Assembly (NCBI RefSeq): GCF_014529625.1
Contig: NZ_CP076039.1
Span: 1-64,000, forward strand
Source: Candidatus Pelagisphaera phototrophica
Lineage (GTDB): Bacteria > Verrucomicrobiota > Verrucomicrobiia > Opitutales > Opitutaceae
DNA: 64,000 nt
Direction of reading: 5' to 3'
Made by a program: the position numbers and the translations under genes. The notes under the pieces were generated by a model, which was given only the letters and a program-made list of their open reading frames with translations, was not told the DNA's origin and made no database searches. Below, piece after piece: positions 23,247 to 32,328 of this stretch (within the stretch, counting starts at the first letter, position 1; every line of letters starts with the position of its first letter).

Positions 23247-23912
23247 ATAGGGTCCTCTTGATTGTGCTTAGCCATCCTTGACAGAAGTAACAATACCGCT
23301 AATACTTAACTTCACGTGTAGATTGGCTTAAGAGGACTCCTTCGAATGGGACCGTGGAAGATTAACTATATGAAAGGATATCGCCCGCCCATTACTTCAT
23401 GGCGAGCAAATCGGATACCGGTGTTCGACCAAAGCAGACGCGACCGAGGCAGCCAATGCCTATGTCTCCAAGAACACTACGATTGCAATGCCTGGAGCCA
23501 GTGGTGGTAATCCGACCCTCCTACATTCCCGTGGAGCCTATTGCGGCACCATCTGGCTCAATTGAATTCCATCCCGCTTGATAGACTAAAATCACGCTGC
23601 TGGTAAGACCACCGAGAATCGAACTAAGATTGATAGAGGTTTCGATCTTACCAAAAAACTTCTTGATTAGGCATTTTACACTGTATATCGGTTACTTACA
23701 AAATCCGAATTTTTGTCTAGCGATAATTCTAACTGAATTATTCTACATTGAAATGCGTACAAATTGGCAATAACTGCCTTTGGTATTAGTCTATATATTG
23801 ACTGAACGATTTGTATCGTCGAGATACGATTAACCGCGATCGGAGGTTGTATTCTTCAAATTAATCCCAACGCTAGGGATTCTAATCAGATAATCCTACC
23901 TTGGCACTTTGG
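23247..23912. other. Gene-poor 666-base stretch
   Basis: No convincing gene. A 60-codon frame at 23399-23581 has no recognisable content. The one structured element is the tRNA-Arg-like piece at 23598-23655. The stretch becomes AT-rich from about 23640, marking the left side of an accessory block. Confidence 0.6.
23598..23655 (-). repeat. tRNA-Arg 3'-end-like remnant, possible attachment site
   Basis: Bases 23598-23629 match the 3' part of tRNA-Arg(CCU) near 28.3 kb at 29 of 32 positions, including the T-loop GAGAATCGAACT and the bases corresponding to the CCA end. On the minus strand GGTAAGA and TCTTACC also pair as an acceptor-like stem, but no anticodon arm exists. A 3' tRNA copy in the same orientation as the intact tRNA is the usual mark of an island that integrated into the tRNA gene. 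No integrase remains. Confidence 0.5.
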
Positions 23913-24656
23913 CTACTTGTTCCCAGAGGCCGTGTGCAAATCGAACCATTTGTACAAATCGTTAGGCTGATACGCCGCTGACCAAGAATTGTGCCCCACA
24001 TGCTCCAAAGTTGTTAGCCGAGCTCTTTTCCCTCCAGCCGCTGCGATGGCGTTTATCATATCTAACGAGCCACTAAGTGGGACCACGTTGTCGTCGGTTC
24101 CGTGCCACGCCCAAATCGGAACTCTTAGCAGTTTTTTGGCATCAGCAGGATCGCCGACCCCACAAATCGGCGCAACCGCAGCGAATATTTGGGGCTCGTC
24201 CGCAGCGAGGCGCCAAGAGCCATACCCGCCCATACTTAGTCCCGTGAGATACATACGATCCTTGTCGATATTATATGTTTCATCGAGGTAGGCCAACAAC
24301 TCTTTCAGCCTAGCTTGCTGGTCATCAGAAGCCCATCGCGATTCGATCGGACACTGCGGAGATACAACAATGTACTTCATCTGTTCACCAGCATCCAGAC
24401 GCCTCGGCGGGCCCCATTTTGTAACTAAACTCAACGGCCCCCTGCTTTCGCCGCGCCCGTGCAAGAAAAGGATAAAAGGCACTTCATCGCCTTTGGCGGT
24501 GTAATCGCTTGGGAGATAAATTAAGTAAGGCATCTTTCCTCCGTCGGAGACAGACAACGATGTCTCAACTTGTCTACCAGGGAGCGACTGATCTTCGGCC
24601 TTAATAGGATTAATTAGAAACGTAATTGCGAACAGAGCGAGTAGCTTACCAAACAT
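23913..24656 (-). CDS. Exported alpha/beta hydrolase (predicted peptidase/esterase type)
   Basis: 247 residues with an N-terminal signal peptide (KLLALFAITFLINPIKAE). The fold is shown by the oxyanion region FILFLHGRGESRG, the nucleophile elbow GLSMGGYGSW, the acid in WAWHGTDDNVVP and the terminal histidine in EHVGHNSW. This matches the secreted dienelactone-hydrolase/PHB-depolymerase-like group (COG4099 type), in which esterase or feruloyl-esterase activity is common. It is the first of three secreted hydrolases on this strand. Confidence 0.85.
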   Translation of the reverse strand: MFGKLLALFAITFLINPIKAEDQSLPGRQVETSLSVSDGGKMPYLIYLPSDYTAKGDEVPFILFLHGRGESRGPLSLVTKWGPPRRLDAGEQMKYIVVSPQCPIESRWASDDQQARLKELLAYLDETYNIDKDRMYLTGLSMGGYGSWRLAADEPQIFAAVAPICGVGDPADAKKLLRVPIWAWHGTDDNVVPLSGSLDMINAIAAAGGKRARLTTLEHVGHNSWSAAYQPNDLYKWFDLHTASGNK

Positions 24657-24754
24657 TTCTATACTTTACCTAGAGCTCCCAAAGGGTTGCAAGGGCGATC
24701 TGACAGACCTTGAAGCTGCAATCCTGGCCTCTAATGGCTCTGTGTTTTTCTCAC

Positions 24755-25666
24755 CTACTTCTTAAGGTGATGTAATAGAAAATCTACATCGCTGCTGAAC
24801 TTTGGCGATGCGCCCGGATACTTGAGAACGACTTCCACACCCGATTGGAGAAGCTTTTCCTCCAAGGCTAAACCAAAGTTGACATGATGGATAATCCATC
24901 CCCTCGCACGTTTCATATTGTTCGGTATTTCTGAGGACGGAGCCATCCAGTAGCTCATGAACGTCGGAGGGTCCCCTTCAGCTATATGATTAATTATCGA
25001 AATCTCCTTGAGTATGGCCCTTTCCTCGACCTTTGAATATTCGTCGGAGCGACGACCGCTGTGGAACTCCAGCCTGTACCCCGGTATGTTGTCTACCCAC
25101 CAATCAAAATCCAATGTGGATTGAGCACCATTGAGGGCAACGGCCTTTAGTTTTGTAGACTCGCGTTTGATCGGATCATCGTTTTCGGGATCAGCTAGGT
25201 CGTCTCCCCAAGCAAGATAGGCAACCAGTTGAGCTCCTGCCGAGCCGCCGGTAGCAGCAATTCTCGATTTATCCAGACCCCAATCGTTCGCCTTACTCCT
25301 AATAAACTGCAATGCGCTTACGACATCCTCATGCGGCGCGGGGAAATAAGCGTGCTTCAAGAACCGGTACTCCACAGATGCAAAGTGAATATTCGCGTCT
25401 AAGTAACGCTGAATTTTGGCGTAGGAGACTTTGTCATGAGACCCCCCCGTAAAACCGCCGCCATGTATGTACACTACCAGTGGAGCTGGCTCGTCGACCT
25501 CTGCCTGCCAAAAATCAAGTACCTGGTTAGCATGATCTCCATAGGCTACATTCTCAAATGTAGCTTTTGGGCCCGTTTTCTCAACCTGAGCTGCGAGAGC
25601 CGTCGCGAGGTATAGAGGAAGAAAAGTGAAGAGAATTGATACCAGTGAAGAAAACTGTTGGAGCAT
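24755..25666 (-). CDS. Exported alpha/beta hydrolase, esterase/lipase type
   Basis: From the ATG at 25664-25666 (303 residues) the N-terminus is a proper signal peptide (LVSILFTFLPLYLATALAAQ); the frame extends to 25705 without one. The carboxylesterase hallmarks are the oxyanion hole VVYIHGGGFTGGSHD and the nucleophile elbow AATGGSAGAQLVAYLAWGDD. The C-terminal part (HHVNFGLALEEKLLQSGVEV) carries the expected helix before the catalytic His region, but the final histidine context is less clear (the end reads DVDFLLHHLKK). Substrate unknown. Confidence 0.82.
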   Translation of the reverse strand: MLQQFSSLVSILFTFLPLYLATALAAQVEKTGPKATFENVAYGDHANQVLDFWQAEVDEPAPLVVYIHGGGFTGGSHDKVSYAKIQRYLDANIHFASVEYRFLKHAYFPAPHEDVVSALQFIRSKANDWGLDKSRIAATGGSAGAQLVAYLAWGDDLADPENDDPIKRESTKLKAVALNGAQSTLDFDWWVDNIPGYRLEFHSGRRSDEYSKVEERAILKEISIINHIAEGDPPTFMSYWMAPSSEIPNNMKRARGWIIHHVNFGLALEEKLLQSGVEVVLKYPGASPKFSSDVDFLLHHLKK

Positions 25667-25733
25667 TGAAACTCCAAATACCCATACTTTGTCTAAAGCA
25701 AACAAATAGAGCCAGCGTTTCGGTCAAACGAGA

Positions 25734-26672
25734 TCACTGATCATGTTTCAACACTCTGGCGAAGAAAGCTTCCCTCATTGGCTCCGTAAGTTCGATATTC
25801 TGCCTGAAGGTACCATGGCCCGTGCCATCGCCAAAGAGCACATAATTGACGTCTTCGGCACCTGCCCCGCGCAAAGCCTGGACGAAGGTATCCGACTGGT
25901 AGACGCCAACAGTACGGTCAGACTCCTCATGAAAAAGCAACATGGGAGGGCTCTCGGCTGAGACGTAAGTTATCGGCGAGATACTTTTGCGTAGCTCGTC
26001 CATACCTGGATCGGCTGATGTCTCCAATTCTTCAAAACGCTCCCTCCCTCGCTCACTCATGGGTATGAGAAAACTGGTTGGCGTAGCGCTTGCCACAACG
26101 GCCTGTACCATACTGGAGTAACCGCTGTAAGGACCATTACCCTCCATGCCATCTTGCGGCAGGCAGATGCCAAGCATGACAGATAGGTGAGCTCCAGCTG
26201 AATTGCCAGTGGCACCAATGCGAGTCGGGTCTATATTGTATTTGTCCGCGTTAGCCCTTAGCCATCGTACGGCGTTTTTCACATCCGCGATGCAATGGTC
26301 TATTCGCCATCGTTCCCTAGTCGACAGCCGGTAGTTGGTAGTGATGCACACATACCCCTTTTCAGCATAGCTCAGCGTAGGGTTTAAAAAACCGGGGGCA
26401 CGCTTGTCACCATTCTGCCAACCACCGCCATGGATGAATACAATCGCCGGTCTCGGCTCATCTCCGCGATTGCTCGGCATTGCGAGATCGAGCTTCCACC
26501 GATCGTGGCCTTCTCGATAAACAAGATTCGGAATGAAGGTGACCCCATTGGGAACGCGTTGCTGCACCTCTTCATCGGACGGAATAGCTCGTCGTTGCCT
26601 ATTCTGTTGCGAAAACAGGGAGGAGTTCAGAAGAAACAAGCAAACCAGAAGGTGAAAAAGGAGGTATTTCAT
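25734..26672 (-). CDS. Exported alpha/beta hydrolase, carboxylesterase type
   Basis: Starting at the ATG at 26670-26672 (312 residues) gives a signal peptide (YLLFHLLVCLFLLNSSLFSQ). Motifs are IVFIHGGGWQNGDKRAPGF, the nucleophile elbow GATGNSAGAHLSVMLG, the acid in LLFHEESDRTVGV and the histidine in GDGTGHGTF. This is the BD-FAE/hormone-sensitive-lipase-like group that often de-esterifies plant or algal glycans. Together with the two neighbours it forms a run of three secreted esterases. An earlier ATG at 26714 is in frame but adds a charged extension before the signal. Confidence 0.85.
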   Translation of the reverse strand: MKYLLFHLLVCLFLLNSSLFSQQNRQRRAIPSDEEVQQRVPNGVTFIPNLVYREGHDRWKLDLAMPSNRGDEPRPAIVFIHGGGWQNGDKRAPGFLNPTLSYAEKGYVCITTNYRLSTRERWRIDHCIADVKNAVRWLRANADKYNIDPTRIGATGNSAGAHLSVMLGICLPQDGMEGNGPYSGYSSMVQAVVASATPTSFLIPMSERGRERFEELETSADPGMDELRKSISPITYVSAESPPMLLFHEESDRTVGVYQSDTFVQALRGAGAEDVNYVLFGDGTGHGTFRQNIELTEPMREAFFARVLKHDQ

Positions 26673-26907
26673 TGCGTACTTTTTAACTAGGAGAATGATT
26701 CGTTTCGAATTCATATGGATTTTAGAGCGGTAGATATGAAAGTCGTAGAGATGCTAGGATACTACGATCCAACTCAATTGAATAAAGAAAGCATTTCATT
26801 GGAGGAATCAAAGTAAGGTTGATTCTGCAATCTCAGCTACTTGGTCCGGAAGCAAAATTTAAGGAGTTCGAAGCTAATTTTTTCTTAACGGGAGTTGAAA
26901 TAAGTTT

Positions 26908-27354
26908 TTAAAATTTCCAATTAGTTTTAGAGGTTATCAAGTTGTCTAAACTATATTTACCCGGACCATTAACTAATATAAAAAAACTTAAAAACAAATA
27001 AAGTATAGGCAGCTCGCTTCCACCAATTCCTGCTTGTAAAAGCTTTTTCGAAGATGCAACCAGCATAGTGAAAAATAGTAAAAAAGCCATAGGACGTGTT
27101 ATTAAACCTATTGCGATAAAAAGTGAGCCGATAGACTCAGCAAAAGCTGCCATAAACCCTAATGGTATCGATAAAGCATCATTACCTATAAATTCGGTAA
27201 GCGTGGCTCCCATCCTGTACCAACGATCACTGTCGCTCAAAATTTTTGACCAGCCATGAAAATAGCACATAAAAAATCCAGTCCCCAACCTCAATACTAA
27301 ATAGGATTTTGAAGAAAAAAAAGATGAAGCATTAAATAAAAATAATGATTTCAT
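26908..27354 (-). CDS. DoxX family membrane protein, AT-rich
   Basis: 148 residues with four hydrophobic segments (about 18-36, 60-78, 82-100, 115-135). It resembles the DoxX family: LVLRLGTGFFMCYFHGWSK, then AFAESIGSLFIAIGLITRP. Codon use is strikingly AT-rich (Lys AAA, Ile ATA, Leu TTA), unlike its neighbours, and the flanks are also AT-rich, so it was probably acquired from a low-GC donor such as a Bacteroidota lineage (inference). Function of such proteins is unclear; some act with thiosulfate or redox systems. Confidence 0.8.
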   Translation of the reverse strand: MKSLFLFNASSFFSSKSYLVLRLGTGFFMCYFHGWSKILSDSDRWYRMGATLTEFIGNDALSIPLGFMAAFAESIGSLFIAIGLITRPMAFLLFFTMLVASSKKLLQAGIGGSELPILYLFLSFFILVNGPGKYSLDNLITSKTNWKF

Positions 27355-27479
27355 GTAAGAGTATAATAAAGTAAATTCCTTAAAAAATAAACATAATTAT
27401 TTTGTTTTTTATAATTTAAGATACAATTCAAAATTCGAATCAGGTATAAGTGAATTTCATAATAGCCCGTTTATTTGAT

Positions 27480-27883
27480 CTATCGATATTTATGTAAGAT
27501 TTCTTTAGGCAAGTGACAGGCATCTTCAGGGAAGTGTTTAAATCTTTCCTAATGCTTATCCTCGCTCCTTAAGTAATTAGTCAAAGGCAAAATCTCAATG
27601 GTTATCTTCCAGGCATCCTCCCTAGACTCTATAAATTCCTTTGCCTGAGCCAAGCGAGCGTCCTCACGAATGTAGACACCTGTGCGATATCGCTTGCCAC
27701 TGTCGGCCCCTGACGGTCGATACTGTAAGGATCAATGATTTCAAAAAAATATTCCATTAACCGGGCAACTGAAAGTGTGTCCGTATTAAAAGACAGACCT
27801 GATTCGCTGGGCTTCGCAGGCTGACCAGCAGGATAGGGGTCCTTTTTTAGGAACCAGAAAAAAGCGGCTTCTCCCTTGAAACC
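27480..27883 (-). pseudogene. Peptide-methionine sulfoxide reductase (msrA) remnant
   Basis: On the minus strand, the frame reads KGEAAFFWFLKKDPYPAG, SFNTDTLSVARLMEYFFEI, IDPYSIDRQG, a one-base deletion, DSGKRYRTGVYIREDARLAQ, ITIEILPLTNYLRSEDKH, TAG, then ERFKHFPEDACHLPKEILH. The MsrA signatures FFEIIDPYS, RQG, KRYRTGVY and LPLTNY are clear. The N-terminal GCFWG active site is missing, so the gene is dead. It lies in an AT-rich stretch near tRNA-Arg. Confidence 0.8.
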
Positions 27884-28051
27884 TCATCAATCTATGTCGG
27901 GACTTTCTATTTCAGGTGCCAATTTGAAACAAGGAATTTCTGTGATGCTTCGCCTTTTTACAAAACCCAAAATCTGGCAATATTTTTTCTCTCACCCATG
28001 CGACCCGGTCTTGGCGAGGGGGCGTTTCGTTTAGCGGTGCCCCCTTATCAT

Positions 28052-28284
28052 TCATTCCATCGATTTCACATGCTTGCACGGAAAAGGGGAATCGAGGAAA
28101 TAAGCGCAATTATTATCCCAGCAGTCTTGGCAGTAGCCATCGGGGCAGGGTGTCAAAACTCCGTTCTGAGCCGATAGTTCTTGATAGCGAAAAACCTCCT
28201 CACGGGCTAAGCCCTCTGCGTCCGGATCATGGTAATCGACTCTAGCTACGGTCTTTAGACAGGTATCAGTTGAAAAATACTTAC
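28052..28284 (-). pseudogene. Cysteine-rich open frame without a start codon
   Basis: Directly downstream of tRNA-Arg on the same strand, one frame is open for about 77 codons: YFSTDTCLKTVARVDYHD, AREEVFRYQELSAQNG, LTPCPDGYCQDCWDNN. It has no usable ATG, GTG or TTG near its 5' end. The PCPDGYCQDCWDN cluster looks protein-like, but I do not recognise it. It is probably the tail of a gene whose start was lost at the tRNA junction. Confidence 0.3.
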
Positions 28285-28287
28285 CGC

Positions 28288-28362
28288 TGGTAGGGCCACC
28301 GAGAATCGAACTCAGATCTAACGTTTAGGAAACGCTTGTTCTATCCGTTGAACTATGACCCC
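28288..28362 (-). tRNA. tRNA-Arg (anticodon CCU)
   Basis: The complement strand folds as a cloverleaf: acceptor GGGGTCA with TGGCCCT (one G-U and one U-G pair), anticodon stem AGCGT/ACGTT around TTCCTAA, T-loop TTCGATT, with CCA encoded. It bounds an accessory block whose other edge has a partial copy of its 3' end at 23598. Confidence 0.93.
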
Positions 28363-28498
28363 AGCAGAAATCGAGCATCTGCGATTAAGGAGAGGGGTTT
28401 TGCCGAAATTTGTCCCATCTGTAAAGGCTGACTTCCACAGAATTTCCCCCTTTCCGCTATTGACAACGGAAAGTCCGATCCTACTTTTCCCCCTTCCT

Positions 28499-28690
28499 AT
28501 GGTTAACGAAGAGATAAACAGAAGCCTCACTCCACAAGAGCTGGACTTCACCCATGCTCATATCATGAGCCGTTATGTCACCGAGACAGGCAAGATCCTT
28601 CCTCGCAAAATGACTCGTCTGTCTTCCAAGCAACAGCGCAAGATCAACAAGGCGATCAAACGCGCTCGCAATATGCTGACGATGCAGTAA
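28499..28690 (+). CDS. rpsR: 30S ribosomal protein bS18
   Basis: Small-subunit protein that binds bS6 on the platform. The frame is open from 28355, inside the tRNA-Arg region; the true start is the ATG at 28499, giving 63 residues. The C-terminal two thirds are diagnostic: RYVTETGKILPRKMTRLSSK then QQRKINKAIKRARNM. It is encoded alone, without rpsF or rplI beside it, and is slightly shorter than usual at the N-terminus. Confidence 0.93.
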   Translation: MVNEEINRSLTPQELDFTHAHIMSRYVTETGKILPRKMTRLSSKQQRKINKAIKRARNMLTMQ

Positions 28691-28747
28691 TCGGCCCCAG
28701 CTGCTACGAGTCAGTGTGGGTACGGGTTTACCTGCAAACCAATAACT

Positions 28748-29725
28748 GTGGCTACTATACTAAAACCCAACAAGGAAAACTTGCGTGAAATGCGCAAGTT
28801 TTTGCGTTTGGGAGAGCTCGTAGCGGTTCCCACAGAAACCGTCTACGGATTAGCGGCTAATGCGCTGGACCCCAAGGCCTGTCAGAAAATTTTTACCGTC
28901 AAAGAACGGCCCCACAATGACCCCCTCATTTGTCACGTTCCCGATTTCGAATCACTTGAACAGTACTGTGAAACCAATCCATTTGCAAAAAGACTCGCCG
29001 AAGCCTTCTGGCCTGGACCTCTGACCTTGGTTCTTCCCAAAAAGTCGATCATCCCCGATATCGTTACTGCAGGCCGTGACTCCGTCGCAGTCCGATGCCC
29101 GAGTCACCCCATCTTCCGCGAACTCATTGAAGGATGTGACTTCCCCCTCGCTGCGCCTAGCGCCAATCCTTTTGCATATATCAGTCCCACCCTAGCAATC
29201 CACGTTCAAGCGAATCTCGGGGATCGGATCGAAACGATCCTTGACGGGGGACCGTGCCACCTTGGGGTTGAATCGACGATAATCGATGTTCGTGACCCCA
29301 AATCCGCGCGTATCCTTAGATACGGAGCCCTACCCATTGAGCAAATTGAAGACGCTGTAAAAAGACGAGTCGATCGCCCGCTTCCCCATCAAAGCGGAAT
29401 GTCGATTGCTCCCGGAGCGCTGCCAAAGCACTACAGCCCAAGGACTATGCTTGAACTTAGATCAGTCCCGGTTCTGGAAGAAGAACTCCAAAAGACTGAC
29501 GGATCCATCGCCTATCTACTTCTTCGTAAACCGTCTCACTCATCTTCCAGCAACATCCATTGGCTTTCAGAGAACGGGGAGCTTGACCGTATCGCATCGC
29601 AGCTCTACTCGAAACTAAGAGAGCTCGATGCCGCTGGCTACAAGAAAATCGTCGTTGAAGAGGCTCCAGAACTTGGCCTGGGCAGGACCATCAACGACCG
29701 CCTTCGCCGTGCAGCCTTTCAGTAA
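28748..29725 (+). CDS. L-threonylcarbamoyladenylate synthase, Sua5 type
   Basis: Makes threonylcarbamoyl-AMP from threonine, bicarbonate and ATP for the t6A37 modification of ANN-decoding tRNAs. 325 residues: the YrdC domain (VAVPTETVYGLAANALD, KERPHNDPLICHV, FWPGPLTLVL, AAPSANPFAYISPT, GVESTIIDV) followed by a C-terminal Sua5 domain after the linker HQSGMSIAPGALPKHYSPR. GTG start at 28748, 57 bases after rpsR. The longer Sua5 form, not the short TsaC form, is present. Confidence 0.95.
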   Translation: MATILKPNKENLREMRKFLRLGELVAVPTETVYGLAANALDPKACQKIFTVKERPHNDPLICHVPDFESLEQYCETNPFAKRLAEAFWPGPLTLVLPKKSIIPDIVTAGRDSVAVRCPSHPIFRELIEGCDFPLAAPSANPFAYISPTLAIHVQANLGDRIETILDGGPCHLGVESTIIDVRDPKSARILRYGALPIEQIEDAVKRRVDRPLPHQSGMSIAPGALPKHYSPRTMLELRSVPVLEEELQKTDGSIAYLLLRKPSHSSSSNIHWLSENGELDRIASQLYSKLRELDAAGYKKIVVEEAPELGLGRTINDRLRRAAFQ

Positions 29726-29743
29726 ATCCACGGCTTTCGAAGC

Positions 29744-30853
29744 CTAATAGGACACTGAGGCGGATAAACGGATAATCTGTTCCGCCTCAAACTCATTCAG
29801 TTGGCTCAGACTTCCACTGCGGTATACATAGCCCCCTGAAAAACTGATCGATTGGGTCGGAGAGAAACTGACCGCCATTTCGCCACTGAAGATATCCTTA
29901 ACCAAGCTCGGTTCCATTTCCACCCAACTATTCGACACCCCGTAGTAGGCGGACCACATATCCGAAAGCGTGAAATCGCCTGTAAATGAAACCGTATCCG
30001 CCTCTACAAAGCCGTTGGCGATCAGGGAAGGCCTTGTCGAACGATTGAAAGTGAGAGAATATTGGGAATCGGATCCAGCCTGCCAAATTATAGCGGCATC
30101 GAGTTCGACTGCAGCGTTCGTTCTGCCATCTGAAAACTGGGAATTTCTACCCCCCGCAGTTACTCGTCCGTAGAGACCATCCGAAAGCTCCGATCCAAAG
30201 CCGATTTTTGCTACCTGTTCCGAGGACTGGGAAAAATCCCCCTTAGTAGTTAGGGAGGTTAAACGAAACTCCATACCTGCAATGAATTCTGCGTTTTGTC
30301 CTAAATCAGCTCGGAGCTCCACCGGAATACTAGTCTGGTCCAAAATGCCTGAATCCTCACCTGATAGTACCGACTGGTAGTGTTGAACCGCTATCGACAT
30401 CTCATACTCCTGCCCCTTGCCAAACTCTCGCGCCACGAGACCTTGAAAACGCGAGCCGTCAAGAAGTCGCGCTTCAACCATTCGTTCTGGATCAGACCAA
30501 GGAGAGCGACGCAGGCGATAGCTGACTTCCGCCACTACTGGGTAATCGAATGCGTTTGTGTCGCTGAGACCCAAAAAAAGACCTCCCGACCAAATCGCAT
30601 CTACCCGATACTTCAGCGCCAGAGGCAATCCTGAACTTTTCGCAGAATGATAGTCCAAAGGTGCCGCGTGCTCCAAATCTCTGTCAAAAGAGTATCCCAA
30701 CACAGGAACCACGTACTCTTTTCCTGAAGCTTCAATCGTTGCTTCAAGACTTTGGCCCGATTCGTCCGCAAACAACCCTGAACATCCCACCGCAAGGCAC
30801 AGTAGCCCAAAAGAGACATTCCGACCGTAAACTGAGGGACGAAGACCTAGCAT
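29744..30853 (-). CDS. Putative outer-membrane beta-barrel protein
   Basis: 369 residues with a signal peptide (FGLLCLAVGCSGLFADES). The remainder is a series of alternating amphipathic strands rich in Ser, Gly and aromatic residues (VAEVSYRLRRSPW, YEMSIAVQHYQSVLSG, AGMEFRLTSLTTKG, ISFSGGYVYRSGSLSQ) and ends in the strand RLSASVSY with a terminal aromatic, as expected for insertion by the BAM complex. No porin family is recognised. It may be a small-molecule porin or a structural barrel. Confidence 0.75.
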   Translation of the reverse strand: MLGLRPSVYGRNVSFGLLCLAVGCSGLFADESGQSLEATIEASGKEYVVPVLGYSFDRDLEHAAPLDYHSAKSSGLPLALKYRVDAIWSGGLFLGLSDTNAFDYPVVAEVSYRLRRSPWSDPERMVEARLLDGSRFQGLVAREFGKGQEYEMSIAVQHYQSVLSGEDSGILDQTSIPVELRADLGQNAEFIAGMEFRLTSLTTKGDFSQSSEQVAKIGFGSELSDGLYGRVTAGGRNSQFSDGRTNAAVELDAAIIWQAGSDSQYSLTFNRSTRPSLIANGFVEADTVSFTGDFTLSDMWSAYYGVSNSWVEMEPSLVKDIFSGEMAVSFSPTQSISFSGGYVYRSGSLSQLNEFEAEQIIRLSASVSY

Positions 30854-30924
30854 CTAGAGTTTTTGTTGAGTTTGATTGGAAACGAATTACCTATCCCTCA
30901 CAAAAGCCACTTTCGCAAGAAAAC

Positions 30925-32301
30925 TCAAGCCTCTAAATCACTATCACTCGGACGATCATCAGCGCCGGGGTTCCCTTCCTCCGCACTATCTCGCCGCTCT
31001 CGCACGTTTATACTGGCGGCTATCACTCTTTTGTCATCCATGCTTCCCGCCGTAATTTCCAAATTACCTATGGTGAAAACCTCATTGAGCCTCGGCATTC
31101 GACCCAGTTTTACCGTTATGAAGCCTCCGAAGGTCGAAACTTCCTCCGACTCCAATTCAACCCCAATTTCTTGGGAAACGTCATGCAAAGGCGTTAGGCC
31201 GTCCACGAGATAGGAGTTTTCACCGAGTTTCGAAATCATTTCCCGATCGCGATCAAACTCGTCTTGGATCTCGCCTACCAGCTCCTCAAGCACGTCCTCC
31301 AGCGTAACCGCCCCAACCGTACCGCCAAACTCGTCAATCAGGAGAGCGAAGTGCTGCTTTTGCTTTAGAAAGCCCTGCAAGACCGACTCCAACGGTTCGT
31401 CCATGGAAAACCGGGCTATCGGACGTTTTACCTCATTCAAATCAATTTCCTCAGAGGACTTGCCGATGCGGAAGACGTCCTTGATATGAACAATCCCCTC
31501 GCATTGATCGAGATCCCCCTCGCAAACGGGGAAACGGGTATGACCTGTCTCTCTAGCGACTTTTAGATTTTCGTCAGGAGAGTCCTCCACGTCGAAAAAC
31601 TTGAGCTGATTCCGAGGGATCATGATGTCGTGGGCCACGCGCTTTCGCAAATCCATCACGTTATTCAAAATGCTTTCCGTCACCTCCGGTAGTTCGTCCC
31701 CATTACTGACGATCGACCGGATTTGTGATTCTACATCGATCAAATTGAGATCGGAATCAGCGTCGAGACGAAGCGCTTTGAGCACTATTCGGGATACCGC
31801 GTTAAAAAGGTTCGAGAGAGGTTGGGCGATGAACTGGAAAATTCGGACAAAAGGCACCGTAAACTGGAGGGTCCTAATCGGGGCCTGCATAGCGATGGAC
31901 CGAGGAATCAGTTCGCCAAAAACAAAGCCGATGCTCACTGAAAAGACTATTCCAAATACGATCGCCATTCCAAGTGGATATTCGCCAAACCAATCCTGCG
32001 ACGCTAGCCCTGCGTAAACCAGGGGAACGAAGAGTATCCCTAACACAATCGTGCTTAAAGTGATGCCCAATCTAAGTATCTTCAGGCTCGAACTCATATT
32101 CTCCAAAAGGTCCGCGACGGGCTTTGACTCCTTCAGCTCATCCATTTTACCCGTTCCGAAACGCGTGAAGCGCATTTTCATGAGACTGAACTCCGTCGCA
32201 ACGAAAACAGCGTTCATCCCGAGAAGAACGAGAATGGCTAACCCGAAGAGAATCAATTCGTTCGAAGAGAAATTCACCTGTGTATCAAAGTAGCCCACCA
32301 A
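30925..32301 (-). CDS. CNNM/CorC-HlyC family protein (DUF21-CBS-CorC)
   Basis: 458 residues. An N-terminal DUF21 transmembrane domain (about 15-210; GMNAVFVATEFSLMKMR) is followed by a CBS pair (DIMIPRNQLKF, then IARFSMDEPLESVLQGFLK, FALLIDEFGGTVGAVTLED) and a C-terminal CorC_HlyC domain (LGRMPRLNEVFTIGNLEIT). Such proteins are called hemolysin-like but are more plausibly linked to magnesium or cobalt homeostasis. It lies 27 bases after hisC on the same strand. Confidence 0.92.
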   Translation of the reverse strand: MVGYFDTQVNFSSNELILFGLAILVLLGMNAVFVATEFSLMKMRFTRFGTGKMDELKESKPVADLLENMSSSLKILRLGITLSTIVLGILFVPLVYAGLASQDWFGEYPLGMAIVFGIVFSVSIGFVFGELIPRSIAMQAPIRTLQFTVPFVRIFQFIAQPLSNLFNAVSRIVLKALRLDADSDLNLIDVESQIRSIVSNGDELPEVTESILNNVMDLRKRVAHDIMIPRNQLKFFDVEDSPDENLKVARETGHTRFPVCEGDLDQCEGIVHIKDVFRIGKSSEEIDLNEVKRPIARFSMDEPLESVLQGFLKQKQHFALLIDEFGGTVGAVTLEDVLEELVGEIQDEFDRDREMISKLGENSYLVDGLTPLHDVSQEIGVELESEEVSTFGGFITVKLGRMPRLNEVFTIGNLEITAGSMDDKRVIAASINVRERRDSAEEGNPGADDRPSDSDLEA

Positions 32302-32328
32302 AAAACTCCTACAATGCGACTACTCAAC

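Noticed and set aside
23399..23581. 60-codon plus-strand frame in the gap after purN
   Set aside because: No recognisable motif, no ribosome-binding site and unusual composition; treated as non-coding.
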